Numbered from the stretch's first letter, positions 9,083-17,718 are shown. The stretch: 21,916 nt of DNA from an uncultured Lachnospiraceae bacterium (GCA_934370915.1 CAKRNI010000014.1:1-21916); one strand, 5' to 3'. Notes: generated by a model not told the origin, from the letters alone. Translations and numbers: made by a program.

Positions 9083-9105
9083 TCCACCGTCTCCTGTCTT
9101 GGTAT

Positions 9106-9145
9106 CGGGCAGAGAATAGAACTCGGTATTACTTATCTCTGCCCG
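9106..9145 (-). repeat. 10-bp inverted repeat in the flp-tadE gap
   Basis: CGGGCAGAGA (9106-9115) and TCTCTGCCCG (9136-9145) are perfect complements separated by 20 nt, in the 136-nt space between the flp stop and the tadE-like start. No U-tract follows on the minus strand, so it is unlikely to terminate. It lies 23 nt before the tadE start and its ribosome binding site. It may be a processing or stability element that raises flp mRNA over the downstream genes. Confidence 0.65.
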
Positions 9146-9218
9146 TTCAATGTGATTGTAGTCTTCCACTTTAAAAATCAAACGTAAACGAATGATCTCA
9201 CAAAAAACTTTTTGTATA

Positions 9219-9404
9219 TCAGCCTCCGACTCCAACATCCTTCACTGTATCTGTTTTGAACACTTTCTCCATGATACCTTTTGCAAAATCAAATACCTGT
9301 TTTCTAAACAACAGTGCAATACACATCAGAGCCGCAATGATCATAACAATCTCCACAGTTCCCATACCATCTTCTTCTGTCCAGAAACGCTTCAGCAGTT
9401 CCAT
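9219..9404 (-). CDS. flp: Flp1-type type IVb pilin
   Basis: A 61-residue prepilin. The leader ends EEDG13, then MGTVE places glutamate at +5 (E18), and a single hydrophobic helix follows (about 19-33). The short charged tail ends in a Gly/Val-rich tip. Length, leader and the GMGTVE motif match the Flp1 family of clostridial Tad pili. A perfect AGGAGG lies about 8 nt before the ATG, consistent with high expression of the major pilin. It sits between tadC and the tadE-like gene and is flanked by an upstream terminator-like hairpin and a downstream inverted repeat. The mature pilin would be about 48 residues and would form the pilus fibre after cleavage after G13. Confidence 0.93.
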   Translation of the reverse strand: MELLKRFWTEEDGMGTVEIVMIIAALMCIALLFRKQVFDFAKGIMEKVFKTDTVKDVGVGG

Positions 9405-9430
9405 ACCATTTCCTCCTTTGTCTTATTGTT

Positions 9431-9449
9431 ATAAAAAGGCTGTTCAGCC
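9431..9449 (-). terminator. Terminator-like hairpin between tadC and flp
   Basis: On the minus strand GGCTGAACAGCC (9449-9438) is a compact stem followed at once by TTTTTAT (9437-9431). It begins 10 nt after the tadC stop and ends 26 nt before the flp start. The stem is short, so termination is probably partial. It could attenuate read-through or define the 3' end of a processed tadZABC transcript. No consensus promoter is visible between it and flp. Confidence 0.6.
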
Positions 9450-9459
9450 AATCTACCAT

Positions 9460-10386
9460 TTACATTCCCGACGTCATACTCATAACCGCCGGCGTCGATA
9501 CAATCAAAACGATTCCTAAAAACATAATCATTAATGGAATCAATATTTTCGTGCTGGCTTCCTCTCCCATCTGACGGGCAGCATTTTTTCGCATCTCCCA
9601 GCACTCATTTCCCTGCGCCTGTAAAACCGGTACCACCTCACTGCCGCCGCGGCGCAGATTCATCACAATGACCGAAACAAATTTTGTGATCTCCTTGACA
9701 TGGCAGCGTCTCGCAAATTCTTCATATGCTACACCTTCTGGTTTTCCCGCCTTGATCTCCATCAAGGCAAAACGCATTTCATTATAAAGAATATGTTCTT
9801 TTTTATTCTCGTTAATAATCTTTTCCCACGCCTTTGAGATCGTCATTCCGGCATTTACCAGCAGTGTCAATTTGTTCACAAATTCCGGAAATTCCATCTG
9901 AAGTGCATTTCTCCGCTTCCGAATATCCCCATCCAGGCTGCTGTCAACCAGGAACGGGACTCCTATTCCCGCCACTACTGCAAGTACACTCAACAGTATT
10001 CCATTCGAAGAATCTCCTTGTACTGCAAAAATCACTCCCATCAATGAAAGCATCGCACCAGATAAAATCGCTGCCGCCTCCCGGTAACCACCATGGATAA
10101 AATGGTAAAAAGACGCATCTTTCGGTCCCCGTATCTCCAGAATTTTCTGATACACCGTATTTTTATGACGCGCCAGAACCGTCTGAAGCTGCATAGGCCT
10201 TTTAGACTCAGGAAATCCATGTTCACTTCTCCAAAGACCTAGTGGAATAAAATCCTTCAATCCATACTCTTCTTTATCTACATATTCCATATACTCGTCA
10301 TATTTCCCTTTGGAACGCAGATAGCAGAGCAGAAAATTTCCAATTAACAGCACTGCCACCGCGCCTGAAACTATGATACCCAGCAT
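9460..10386 (-). CDS. tadC: TadC-like inner-membrane platform protein
   Basis: A 308-residue membrane protein with an N-terminal helix, two helices in the middle (AAAILSGAMLSLMGVIFAV and GILLSVLAVVAGIGVPFLV), a cytoplasmic T2SSF-type domain (FPEFVNKLTLLVNAGMTISKAWE, then FARRCHVKEITKFVSVIVMN) and a C-terminal helix. This order is that of TadC, which forms the membrane platform with TadB. The ATG at 10386 is chosen because GGAGGAGGAA lies directly before it; an ATG four codons upstream (10398) overlaps that site and has none of its own. It follows tadB by 15 nt. Confidence 0.9.
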   Translation of the reverse strand: MLGIIVSGAVAVLLIGNFLLCYLRSKGKYDEYMEYVDKEEYGLKDFIPLGLWRSEHGFPESKRPMQLQTVLARHKNTVYQKILEIRGPKDASFYHFIHGGYREAAAILSGAMLSLMGVIFAVQGDSSNGILLSVLAVVAGIGVPFLVDSSLDGDIRKRRNALQMEFPEFVNKLTLLVNAGMTISKAWEKIINENKKEHILYNEMRFALMEIKAGKPEGVAYEEFARRCHVKEITKFVSVIVMNLRRGGSEVVPVLQAQGNECWEMRKNAARQMGEEASTKILIPLMIMFLGIVLIVSTPAVMSMTSGM

Positions 10387-10401
10387 TTCCTCCTCCATTC
10401 A

Positions 10402-11190
10402 TTAAACCTGAATTTTCATAATCTTTGAACCCACAATATAAGCGATAATAAATAAGATAATTGCCACCGTCATTGCCAGATTACCTGCTATCTGATTGAA
10501 TACCGGAGCCATATAATCCCCCGATGTCAACGTCAAAAATACAATCATCACAACCGGCATAACCATCAACACATTAAATTCAAATTTTTTTCCGGCGATC
10601 ATCGTATCTATTTCCTGCTTCACCTCAATTTTCTCTCCAATCGTATTGGAGGTCGAACGCATCACCTGAATCAAATCACCGCCTGTCCGTTTACAGGTGA
10701 CAAAGATATCAACAAAATTATCAACATCTTCCAGATGTGCGCGCTCGGCAAATTTTTGAAGCATCGATTCTACCGTATTATTCATACTGATACCGCGGAT
10801 GATATATTCCAATTCCACCAATATATCTGTCTGTGGATCCGGATATATAACCCGTAGATCGGTTAATGAATCTTTTAAACCTGTTTCAACCGACTTTCCA
10901 ACTGACAATGCCGAGGACAATGAATACAGCATATCTTTAAATTGCAAAGTCAGCTGATTTTTTCTTTTTCGAATAATCTGTTCCGTCCGAATATCCGGAG
11001 ACTTAAATGACAAAAGAGCAAACAGCATCGATAAAATAATATTATGATAAAAAACATATCCAACTGCAAACAGCACAATCGCAGCAAAAATAATCGTAAG
11101 GATGCGTTCCTGCTTTCCCATTATATATACATCATAATCTGTCAGACCATCTTCCCTGGGAACAGGTCTTTCCTTTTTCTTACCAAACAT
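10402..11190 (-). CDS. tadB: TadB-like inner-membrane platform protein
   Basis: The protein has 262 residues. Two hydrophobic segments lie near the N-terminus (about 30-62), then a cytoplasmic T2SSF-type domain (QFKDMLYSLSSALSVGKSVE, LEDVDNFVDIFVTCKRTGGDL), then two C-terminal helices (FNVLMVMPVVMIVFLTL and AMTVAIILFIIAYIVG). The domain is the platform fold shared with GspF/PilC, and position directly after the ATPase identifies it as TadB. It starts 15 nt after the tadA stop with a GGGGGGAAG site. It should interact with TadA and TadC to drive pilin insertion. Confidence 0.92.
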   Translation of the reverse strand: MFGKKKERPVPREDGLTDYDVYIMGKQERILTIIFAAIVLFAVGYVFYHNIILSMLFALLSFKSPDIRTEQIIRKRKNQLTLQFKDMLYSLSSALSVGKSVETGLKDSLTDLRVIYPDPQTDILVELEYIIRGISMNNTVESMLQKFAERAHLEDVDNFVDIFVTCKRTGGDLIQVMRSTSNTIGEKIEVKQEIDTMIAGKKFEFNVLMVMPVVMIVFLTLTSGDYMAPVFNQIAGNLAMTVAIILFIIAYIVGSKIMKIQV

Positions 11191-11205
11191 TTCTTCCCCC
11201 CATTT

Positions 11206-12441
11206 TTACACCTTATCCGAAATACCAGCCATTTTAAATTTAAACGTATTTACCATCGGATTCTCTGTACGTTCCAGTCCTCCTATAATTCGTCCATTTT
11301 TATCTTCGCCATGTTCGACAAATTTATAGAGTGTATTTAACTGGAACTCGCCATTTTCGTATCCAACCACTTCCGTGATTTCCACCGTCCGCCTACTCTT
11401 ATCACGCAAACGCGATAACTGGATAATAATATTAATCGCAGATGCAATCTGCTGGCGAATCGCTTCGAGCGGAATATTATTTCCTGACAAAACCATCGTT
11501 TCCAGTCGACTCAGCATATCTTTGGTTGAGTTCGAATGTCCCGTCGAAAGAGAACCATCATGACCGGTATTCATCGCCTGAAGCATGTCAAGTGCCTCTG
11601 CGCCCCGGACCTCTCCTACAACGATCCTCTCCGGTCTCATACGCAGGGAAGAGCGAATTAGATCCCGGATGGTAACCTCTCCTTTCCCTTCCATATTGGC
11701 ATTTCGTGTCTCCATCCGGACAAGATTGTCAATCCCCTTCAGCTGTAATTCCGCCGAGTCCTCGATCGTAATAACACGCTCATCTCTTGGAATAAAATTG
11801 GACAACGCATTCAGGAATGTTGTTTTTCCTGAGCCTGTACCACCGCTAATAAATATATTAAATTTCGCTTTTACCATTCGTTCCAAAAGTTCCGCCACCT
11901 CCGGAGTGATGGAACCGTATTCAATCAGCTTTTTGACCGTCATCGGATCCTCTGGGAATTTTCGGATCGTCACCGTCGGTCCGTCCAATGCGATCGGTGG
12001 AAGTACAACATTCACTCGGGAACCATCCAGAAGGCGGGCATCTACGATCGGATTTGCTTCATTGACCGTTCGGTTTACTTTGGATACAATGTTTAAAATG
12101 ACGTTTAGCAAATTGTCATTTGAACCAAAACTAACATTTTTCTGATACAGGCGTCCATTTTGTTCAATAAAAACATGGTGAGGACCATTAATCATAATCT
12201 CTGTAATCGACGGATCATCCACCAATGGCTGAAGTACATCCAAACCGCGCATCGAGTTGAACACCGTTTCAATCACAGTCTGCCGTTCTCCTAAGGATAG
12301 ATAGTTCTGGCGCGATTCTTCTGCTACGATCTGGCTGATTACTTCCCTTATCTCGTCATCTTCCACTTCTCTCGTCAAATCCAGACGATCCGATACAGCC
12401 GCACGGATATGTCTCACATATTCCTGCATATTCTCTATCAT
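11206..12441 (-). CDS. tadA: TadA/CpaF secretion ATPase of the Tad pilus
   Basis: A 411-residue hexameric assembly ATPase of the VirB11/PilT superfamily. Motifs in order: EIMINGPHHVFIE (about 81-93), the CpaF-type LPPIALDGPTVTIRKF (147-162), Walker A GGTGSGKTT (200-208), Asp box VITIEDSAELQL (223-234), the TRDLIRSSLRMRPERI-like segment, Walker B RIVVGEVRGAEA (272-283) and His box TGHDGSLSTGHSNS (292-305). All catalytic motifs are intact and the length is normal. An AAGGGGA lies 8 nt before the ATG. It is the second gene of the operon, 27 nt after the CpaE-like gene, and powers pilus extrusion at the cytoplasmic face. Confidence 0.96.
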   Translation of the reverse strand: MIENMQEYVRHIRAAVSDRLDLTREVEDDEIREVISQIVAEESRQNYLSLGERQTVIETVFNSMRGLDVLQPLVDDPSITEIMINGPHHVFIEQNGRLYQKNVSFGSNDNLLNVILNIVSKVNRTVNEANPIVDARLLDGSRVNVVLPPIALDGPTVTIRKFPEDPMTVKKLIEYGSITPEVAELLERMVKAKFNIFISGGTGSGKTTFLNALSNFIPRDERVITIEDSAELQLKGIDNLVRMETRNANMEGKGEVTIRDLIRSSLRMRPERIVVGEVRGAEALDMLQAMNTGHDGSLSTGHSNSTKDMLSRLETMVLSGNNIPLEAIRQQIASAINIIIQLSRLRDKSRRTVEITEVVGYENGEFQLNTLYKFVEHGEDKNGRIIGGLERTENPMVNTFKFKMAGISDKV

Positions 12442-12468
12442 CGCATCATTCCCCTTCTCTCAGAAACT

Positions 12469-13557
12469 TTATTCCGCAGTCTCCCGGCTCATGAGAGGCA
12501 CCATAATCGACTTCAACATATTTCCCGACCGTATAATCTGCCGCATATCTGAAAACAATGGCGCCTCTGCCACGACACAAACACAGGAAATCTGTGCCAA
12601 AATTCCACTATTTGAAAACTCTGAGCGAATCTCTGATGCTGCTGTCCGGTTTACAATCATTTTCATCTTTTCTGCCAGAACCCGCCATGTTTCCTGAAAT
12701 TCCGTTTCACGAAGAAAACGTCTCATTTTTGCAACGGCTGCCTCTCCCTCTACTTGTGGTACATAAATCACGTCCGCTTCTTTCAACGCCACCTCTTCTA
12801 TCTCCGAAAAGCCTGACGATAAATCTATAATCACTTCATCGTATTCTGCCAAATCCCGGATTGATTTCAGGAGTCTTTGTATATCTTCACCTTTTAGCTC
12901 CCTGTACTCTGCCGCACTATCCAGTCCTGATATATAGAAAAATCTCCCTTCCGGCTCCATACCCACATAAGCCGCCACTTTCAATCCCGCATCCATACCT
13001 TTTGAACGCACGGCTAAAATCAAGTCTGAAAGACTGCCCGATGTATGAGGCAATATCTCACTGACCGAATCGATCGCTTCCAGGTTTAAGTAAAACACCT
13101 TTTTCCCTTCTGCCGCCATACTGGATGCCAGTCCCAGAGACAATGCCGTCTTTCCGCTGCCTCCCGCCGGACTGTAAAACGCAATCATACGTGTATTACT
13201 TTTCCCCCGGATCGCCTCCGCTGAACCACTCTTTTCCGCATATTTAAGCAATATATCATTCAACAGATTTTGTGTTTTCTGATATTTTTTTACAACTGCA
13301 TATCCTTCTTTCGGCTCCATGGTTGATGAAAGCAGAATTTTGGTCGTTTTTTCGCCCAGGTTTGAAGGTACTGCATCCAGCATATCTTCACTAATAACCA
13401 AAATATCTGCTGCTTCCCCACGCTCCAGATACGTTCTTAATTTCTCTGATTTTGTAAATAAATTCTGTTCCAACTGTGGTGCATGTTCCATAAAATACCC
13501 GGCTATATGATTTAAATACTCACTATCCAGATCCGCCAAAACCATTCTTTTTTTCAT
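12469..13557 (-). CDS. CpaE/TadZ-like ParA-family ATPase
   Basis: A 362-residue protein. The N-terminal about 110 residues look like a degenerate receiver domain (DILVISEDML around 51-60). Then a ParA/MinD-type ATPase follows, with a P-loop AGGSGKT (131-137) and a switch-like segment VIIDLSSGFSE. The signature lysine of the deviant Walker A (KGG) is alanine here. TadZ/CpaE proteins have this two-part layout and often vary at these residues; they place the Tad machine in the cell. It is the first gene of the tad operon. An AGGGG lies 8 nt before the ATG, and the promoter at 13601-13628 gives a leader of about 37 nt. Confidence 0.88.
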   Translation of the reverse strand: MKKRMVLADLDSEYLNHIAGYFMEHAPQLEQNLFTKSEKLRTYLERGEAADILVISEDMLDAVPSNLGEKTTKILLSSTMEPKEGYAVVKKYQKTQNLLNDILLKYAEKSGSAEAIRGKSNTRMIAFYSPAGGSGKTALSLGLASSMAAEGKKVFYLNLEAIDSVSEILPHTSGSLSDLILAVRSKGMDAGLKVAAYVGMEPEGRFFYISGLDSAAEYRELKGEDIQRLLKSIRDLAEYDEVIIDLSSGFSEIEEVALKEADVIYVPQVEGEAAVAKMRRFLRETEFQETWRVLAEKMKMIVNRTAASEIRSEFSNSGILAQISCVCVVAEAPLFSDMRQIIRSGNMLKSIMVPLMSRETAE

Positions 13558-13600
13558 CGTCCAAGCCCCTCATCTTTTATTGCACATTTGTATATAAATT

Positions 13601-13628
13601 ATTATACCATCCTTCTTACTTTTGTCAA
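13601..13628 (-). promoter_or_regulatory. Sigma-A promoter of the tad operon
   Basis: On the minus strand TTGACA (13628-13623) and TATAAT (13606-13601) are both perfect consensus hexamers, separated by 16 nt. Transcription would start near 13594, about 37 nt before the first gene. A 19-bp dyad lies 5 bp upstream of the -35. Such a strong core promoter suggests that repression, rather than need for activation, sets its activity; that is inference. Confidence 0.9.
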
Positions 13629-13633
13629 TTTTT

Positions 13634-13652
13634 ATAATCTTTTTATGATTAT
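13634..13652. promoter_or_regulatory. Operator site A (tad operon)
   Basis: ATAATCTTTTTATGATTAT is an inverted repeat (ATAATC, 7 nt, GATTAT). It matches in form two sites at the kinase-operon and XRE promoters. Exactly 27 bp separate it from the -10 hexamer, as at the other two. It is nested in a wider dyad: TTTTGTCAA (13620-13628) and TTGACAAAA (13658-13666) flank it symmetrically at 5 bp on each side, the inner one being the -35. The binding protein is probably the XRE regulator at 21343-21651. Confidence 0.72.
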
Positions 13653-13687
13653 TTAATTTGACAAAATAAAACTATGCTCATTTATCA

Positions 13688-13724
13688 CAAAAAACAAGGC
13701 AGCGGATCCACATCATCCACTGCC
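13688..13724 (-). terminator. Intrinsic terminator of the kinase/surface-protein operon
   Basis: On the minus strand GGCAG-T-GGAT (13724-13715) pairs with ATCC-G-CTGCC (13707-13698) around a 7-nt loop with one mismatch, then TTGTTTTTT follows (13697-13689). Four more pairs can form at the base. It lies 37 nt after the stop of the 1318-residue protein and separates that operon from the tad promoter. Confidence 0.9.
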
Positions 13725-13761
13725 CTGTCTTCACACTAAAAATTCATTTTTTCGTACCAGC

Positions 13762-16700
13762 TTACCGAACCCGGACACCGTTCTGATCCACGTATCGGTC
13801 ACCGATCCGTGTACTCGTCGCCATCGCGCCCTTAGTTCCATCTGACACTTCGTTCAAATAGTACTCTTTTCCGTCAATCGTCTGCCAGCCGGTCAGCATT
13901 CTGCCGCGCGTTCCATCCGCGATCGGGTAAAGATAATATTTCTTATCTCCATCGCTCACCCAGCCCGTCTGCATCTGACCCTGTTCATTAAAGAAATACC
14001 ATTCACTTGTACCATTATATGCCAGATACTGCCATCCTCCTGTCGTCATAGCACCATTCTGCGTCATGTCTGCGCTGTCATTAAAGAAATACCAGATACC
14101 ATCAATCAGTTTCCAACCTGTACACATCTTGCCCTGTGTGCCGTCAGATTCTGGATTCAGGTAATAGGTTTTACCATTCAATACCAGCCATCCAGTCATC
14201 ATGTTTCCGTCTTCCCCAAAATAATACCATTCCATCGTACCATTGTAAGGAAGCTGTTTCCACTCATTTGCCGCGTAGGTTCCATCCGGATTCTTATAGC
14301 GCCATTTGCCGTTTTCCTGAGACCAGGAGTTTGTACTGCGGCTGCTACCTGTATCACGGCTGGAAGAACCTCTTTTGCCAGCATTTGTCTGGCTGTTGTT
14401 ATTGGAATTTCCACCCTGATCTTTTGCACTAATCCGGAAGTTTTGTGCAGTTCTCTTTAATATCTTCGTGTTACCTGTACGGAACTCAGCTGCGATTGTA
14501 TTGACGCCGCTTCTTCCCTTATTCTGGAACGTCTGGCTGCGGATCGTCATACGGGTGCTTCCGCTTACCTTCGTAAAATCAACACCATCCACTAACTGTT
14601 CGCCGTTTAACCAGAGACCTACGAACTCTTCATACAGACCGTTGGAAACAAATAATTCATCCGACAGTCCGCTGATTAAGTAATCATAAGTTCCTTGTGC
14701 CGTTTCAGTACCAAGATATTCTTTTACCTCGTATCCTGCATCCGACGCATCGTGAACATTCTGATTGGTGTTATCCAGCACCGTCAATGTAAATTCTTCG
14801 AGGGACGGTAAAAATTCTGCCTTACTGTAGGTAACCTTTACCGTAAACGTAAATTCACCTGTTTCCAGCGGAACACCATAGATTTCTCCGGTTGCTGCAT
14901 TCAGGCTCAGACCTTCCGGCAGCTCTCCATCTGTAATTTTATATGTTTCCGTTGTTTCCTGATGAATATTGCTGGTCGCAAGCATATAGGAATACGGTAC
15001 ATATTTAACCGCATCGCTCAGCTCGTCCGTGGTAAAGTGCGGATCCTCCGCATATCCCTGAAGTTCGATCTCCACCGGCTCCTGTCCGTCTGCGGAAATA
15101 ACCAGCGTACCGGAAATTTCGCCTTCGCCGTCCGGGACAAGACGTACCTTTGCCAGGTTTGGCATATCTACATGGTCGCCCGTATAGCGGACACTCGTAC
15201 TGGTAAAGGCACCCAGCGTATCATTACCGTTTCCGCCCAGTGTCCAGTAGTTATCCAGCGCTACATTCTTCGCATTTTCCAGTTCTACTTTAAGACCCGT
15301 CAGCGCTTCTGAACCCACATTCGCGATCAGAATATCATGACGGTATTTAAAATAATCGGTCAGGTAGACTTCACGCATCTCCGGTCCAAATACATAGAGG
15401 CTCGGTCCGCTCTCTTTCTTCACAAACGAAACCTGATAGTTGCGTTTCTTCTTATCATTGTGTACCACATACTGTACCGGACCATCCGAGAAATCTTTTT
15501 CGGATACTCCACTTATCTGTTTTTCTCCGCTGTGGACTTCCATATCTGACGCATTCCAGAAAACCGGATGCAGCGTAGACAAGTCAACCTGTTCATCCAT
15601 TAAAAAGACGGTCTGGTATCCATAGCCGTAGTAGGTATCCATTGTATAGGATGGAGTATTTTTCACATAAAATGAATTTGCATATGACACTTCATTTGCA
15701 CTCTGCATCTGGAAATATGGATCCTCACGTCCGACGATCGGTCCGTCATCTTCTTCCAGATCTCCATCGTAATCATCTTCTAGCGCATCAACTTCTACCT
15801 CTTGCATATAGCATGTCCCGTCTTCGAAAAAGACGGTCAGACCAAACATTCCCCATACTTCCAGTTCTGCCAGGTCATCTTCCATGATTCCCTCATAGTA
15901 CTGCATATAGTCTTCCGGCTGGAGCTGATATCCATACGGTGCTTCTTTTCCCGGCTGTTTTAAAACCTCATCCGTGATATCTTTCGCCCCATTCTGTTCC
16001 GCTTCCGCGATCGTCTCCGGGCATATATACTCATCATTATCCGTGCGATATCCCAGATATACTTTTGATACTTCTTTATCTCCATCGATATCCAGCAGAT
16101 AGTATATCTTTGAAACTGGCGTATATCCCTTTTCCAGTTCATAGAATACCTCATCCACATCCATATTCGAATATTCATTTTCTATTATAGAATATCCATT
16201 CTGAGTGTATCTCATCCAGCAATAAAACGTACTGCCAGAATACAGATTGCCATACTCTTCCTCTGATACCGGTTTCATGCTTCCATTTTCATATGCATAA
16301 AACTGACCGAGAATTTCTCCCTCTTCCTCTGGCAACACATCCACTTCAAAGGACAGGCTGCCTAAAACTACGTTTGTCGCCGGATCCATATATGCAATCG
16401 TAATCAGATTATCATCCTCAAATTCATCCGGTTCTGTAAATTCGGATTCATATCCGGTTTTAAACAATTCATCTGTCAGCTCCGTTGCCCCCGACAGTAT
16501 ATTGTTTTCTAAATGATCCACGTAATCAGCTGTACGATATGCTTTCACCGACATGTCCTGATTCATGCAGCGTTTTACAAACGAATCCAGTTTTAACTTA
16601 TATGTTTCTCCTTTTTGATACTCATCACAATAAAACTTTCTGGCAGTGACGGTTAAATCTTCACTATCCATTTCTGAGGTATCTGTTTTCCAGTCTCCGT

Positions 16701-17718
16701 ATAGTTCGTGTCCAGCATCATCGTAAATTGAGAAATCCAGCTGCTCTTCAATTCTTCCTCTCAGATATACACGTACCTTATAGCGTGTCGCATCATCATC
16801 CAGCTGTTTGCCCGTACCAACCAAGAACTCCAAATTACAGGATGTACGATGACCCGCATTCCGGATCGTAATCACCCCGTCCATGAAAACTTCCATCGGA
16901 TTGTCCAGAACCTTGTCATTCTTACCGCTATTGACCCATTCACCTTTTGTCCAGAGAATCGTATCATAATCCTCCGGCAGTTCAACATCTGAACCATCCT
17001 CCAGGCTTTTCATATTTTCCAGAATATCACTGACAGGGATGTCCTGATTGGTTGTATAACTGTCATTATTCAGCAGCACATACGCATCCACTACTTCCGC
17101 CGGTGCAAGCAGCGACTGCGGTGCAATCAGTTCGCTCGGAGTTGCCTCCTCCACTTCCTCAATCTCTTCTTCGGGAATCTCCTTCTTCGGGAACAATGCA
17201 TCTAAAATCTTATCCAGAATCCCCGGCTTCTTTTCCGGCTCTTCCTCTGGCTCTTCGGCTTCTTCTGCATCTTTCTTGGCATCTTCTTTTTCGGAAGTAT
17301 CCTGATCCTCTTTAGAATCTACCGAATCAGAGTCCTCTTTCTTATCCTGTTCAGAGTCTTTTCCGGTCTCCTCCTTGTCAGAATCATCCCCTTCTTTGCC
17401 GTCCTTCGAATCCTCTTTCGATTCATCCTCCGAATCGTCTGAATCGGCATCTGATTTTCCATCTTCACTCTGATCCGGATCTTCGCCTGCATCCTCCTTG
17501 GAATCTTCTTTTTTCTCGTCTTCTGAGGTCTCGTTTTTTTCTGCCTCTTTCTCGTCCTCCGGCTCCTGTGTGGTTTCTGAATCCCCTTCCGAAGCTTCTT
17601 TTTCCACTTGCTCTTTCACAACCGGATCTGCGAATACACTGACCGGTGTCTGAAGCAGTGTCGTCGCCGTCAGGACGGCTGCCATCATCTGCGCCAGCTT
17701 TTTCTTTCCTTTTCTCAC
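13762..17718 (-). CDS. Large secreted surface protein with acidic region, Ig-like domain and cell-wall-binding repeats
   Basis: A 1318-residue protein. Signal peptide 1-30 (basic start, hydrophobic core, cleavage after VFA). Residues about 40-170 are extremely acidic, mostly Asp/Glu/Ser/Lys repeats, probably a disordered stalk. A long unrecognised extracytoplasmic part follows. Then come an Ig-like (He_PIG-type) domain at about 905-982 with the marker LPEGLSLNAATGEIYGVP, a further beta-rich module, and choline-binding-type repeats from about 1131 to the end (GWLVLNGKTYYLNP, GWQTIDGKEYYLN and similar). No LPxTG motif is present, so wall attachment should be non-covalent through the repeats. 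A GGAGGAGGAG precedes the start. It follows the kinase gene by 180 nt without a clear promoter, so they are probably co-transcribed. It may be an adhesin or the ligand of the kinase's outer domain; both are guesses. Confidence 0.9.
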   Translation of the reverse strand: MRKGKKKLAQMMAAVLTATTLLQTPVSVFADPVVKEQVEKEASEGDSETTQEPEDEKEAEKNETSEDEKKEDSKEDAGEDPDQSEDGKSDADSDDSEDESKEDSKDGKEGDDSDKEETGKDSEQDKKEDSDSVDSKEDQDTSEKEDAKKDAEEAEEPEEEPEKKPGILDKILDALFPKKEIPEEEIEEVEEATPSELIAPQSLLAPAEVVDAYVLLNNDSYTTNQDIPVSDILENMKSLEDGSDVELPEDYDTILWTKGEWVNSGKNDKVLDNPMEVFMDGVITIRNAGHRTSCNLEFLVGTGKQLDDDATRYKVRVYLRGRIEEQLDFSIYDDAGHELYGDWKTDTSEMDSEDLTVTARKFYCDEYQKGETYKLKLDSFVKRCMNQDMSVKAYRTADYVDHLENNILSGATELTDELFKTGYESEFTEPDEFEDDNLITIAYMDPATNVVLGSLSFEVDVLPEEEGEILGQFYAYENGSMKPVSEEEYGNLYSGSTFYCWMRYTQNGYSIIENEYSNMDVDEVFYELEKGYTPVSKIYYLLDIDGDKEVSKVYLGYRTDNDEYICPETIAEAEQNGAKDITDEVLKQPGKEAPYGYQLQPEDYMQYYEGIMEDDLAELEVWGMFGLTVFFEDGTCYMQEVEVDALEDDYDGDLEEDDGPIVGREDPYFQMQSANEVSYANSFYVKNTPSYTMDTYYGYGYQTVFLMDEQVDLSTLHPVFWNASDMEVHSGEKQISGVSEKDFSDGPVQYVVHNDKKKRNYQVSFVKKESGPSLYVFGPEMREVYLTDYFKYRHDILIANVGSEALTGLKVELENAKNVALDNYWTLGGNGNDTLGAFTSTSVRYTGDHVDMPNLAKVRLVPDGEGEISGTLVISADGQEPVEIELQGYAEDPHFTTDELSDAVKYVPYSYMLATSNIHQETTETYKITDGELPEGLSLNAATGEIYGVPLETGEFTFTVKVTYSKAEFLPSLEEFTLTVLDNTNQNVHDASDAGYEVKEYLGTETAQGTYDYLISGLSDELFVSNGLYEEFVGLWLNGEQLVDGVDFTKVSGSTRMTIRSQTFQNKGRSGVNTIAAEFRTGNTKILKRTAQNFRISAKDQGGNSNNNSQTNAGKRGSSSRDTGSSRSTNSWSQENGKWRYKNPDGTYAANEWKQLPYNGTMEWYYFGEDGNMMTGWLVLNGKTYYLNPESDGTQGKMCTGWKLIDGIWYFFNDSADMTQNGAMTTGGWQYLAYNGTSEWYFFNEQGQMQTGWVSDGDKKYYLYPIADGTRGRMLTGWQTIDGKEYYLNEVSDGTKGAMATSTRIGDRYVDQNGVRVR

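Noticed and set aside
9083..9238. N-terminal extension of the small TadE-like protein to 9238
   Set aside because: It would overlap the end of flp and run through the 9106-9145 hairpin. The class III leader fits directly after the ATG at 9082, which has its own ribosome binding site.
13658..13686. Plus-strand promoter with TTGACA at 13658
   Set aside because: The only -10 at the right distance is TTTATC, a poor match, and no plus-strand gene follows. The hexamer is better explained as the outer arm of the dyad.
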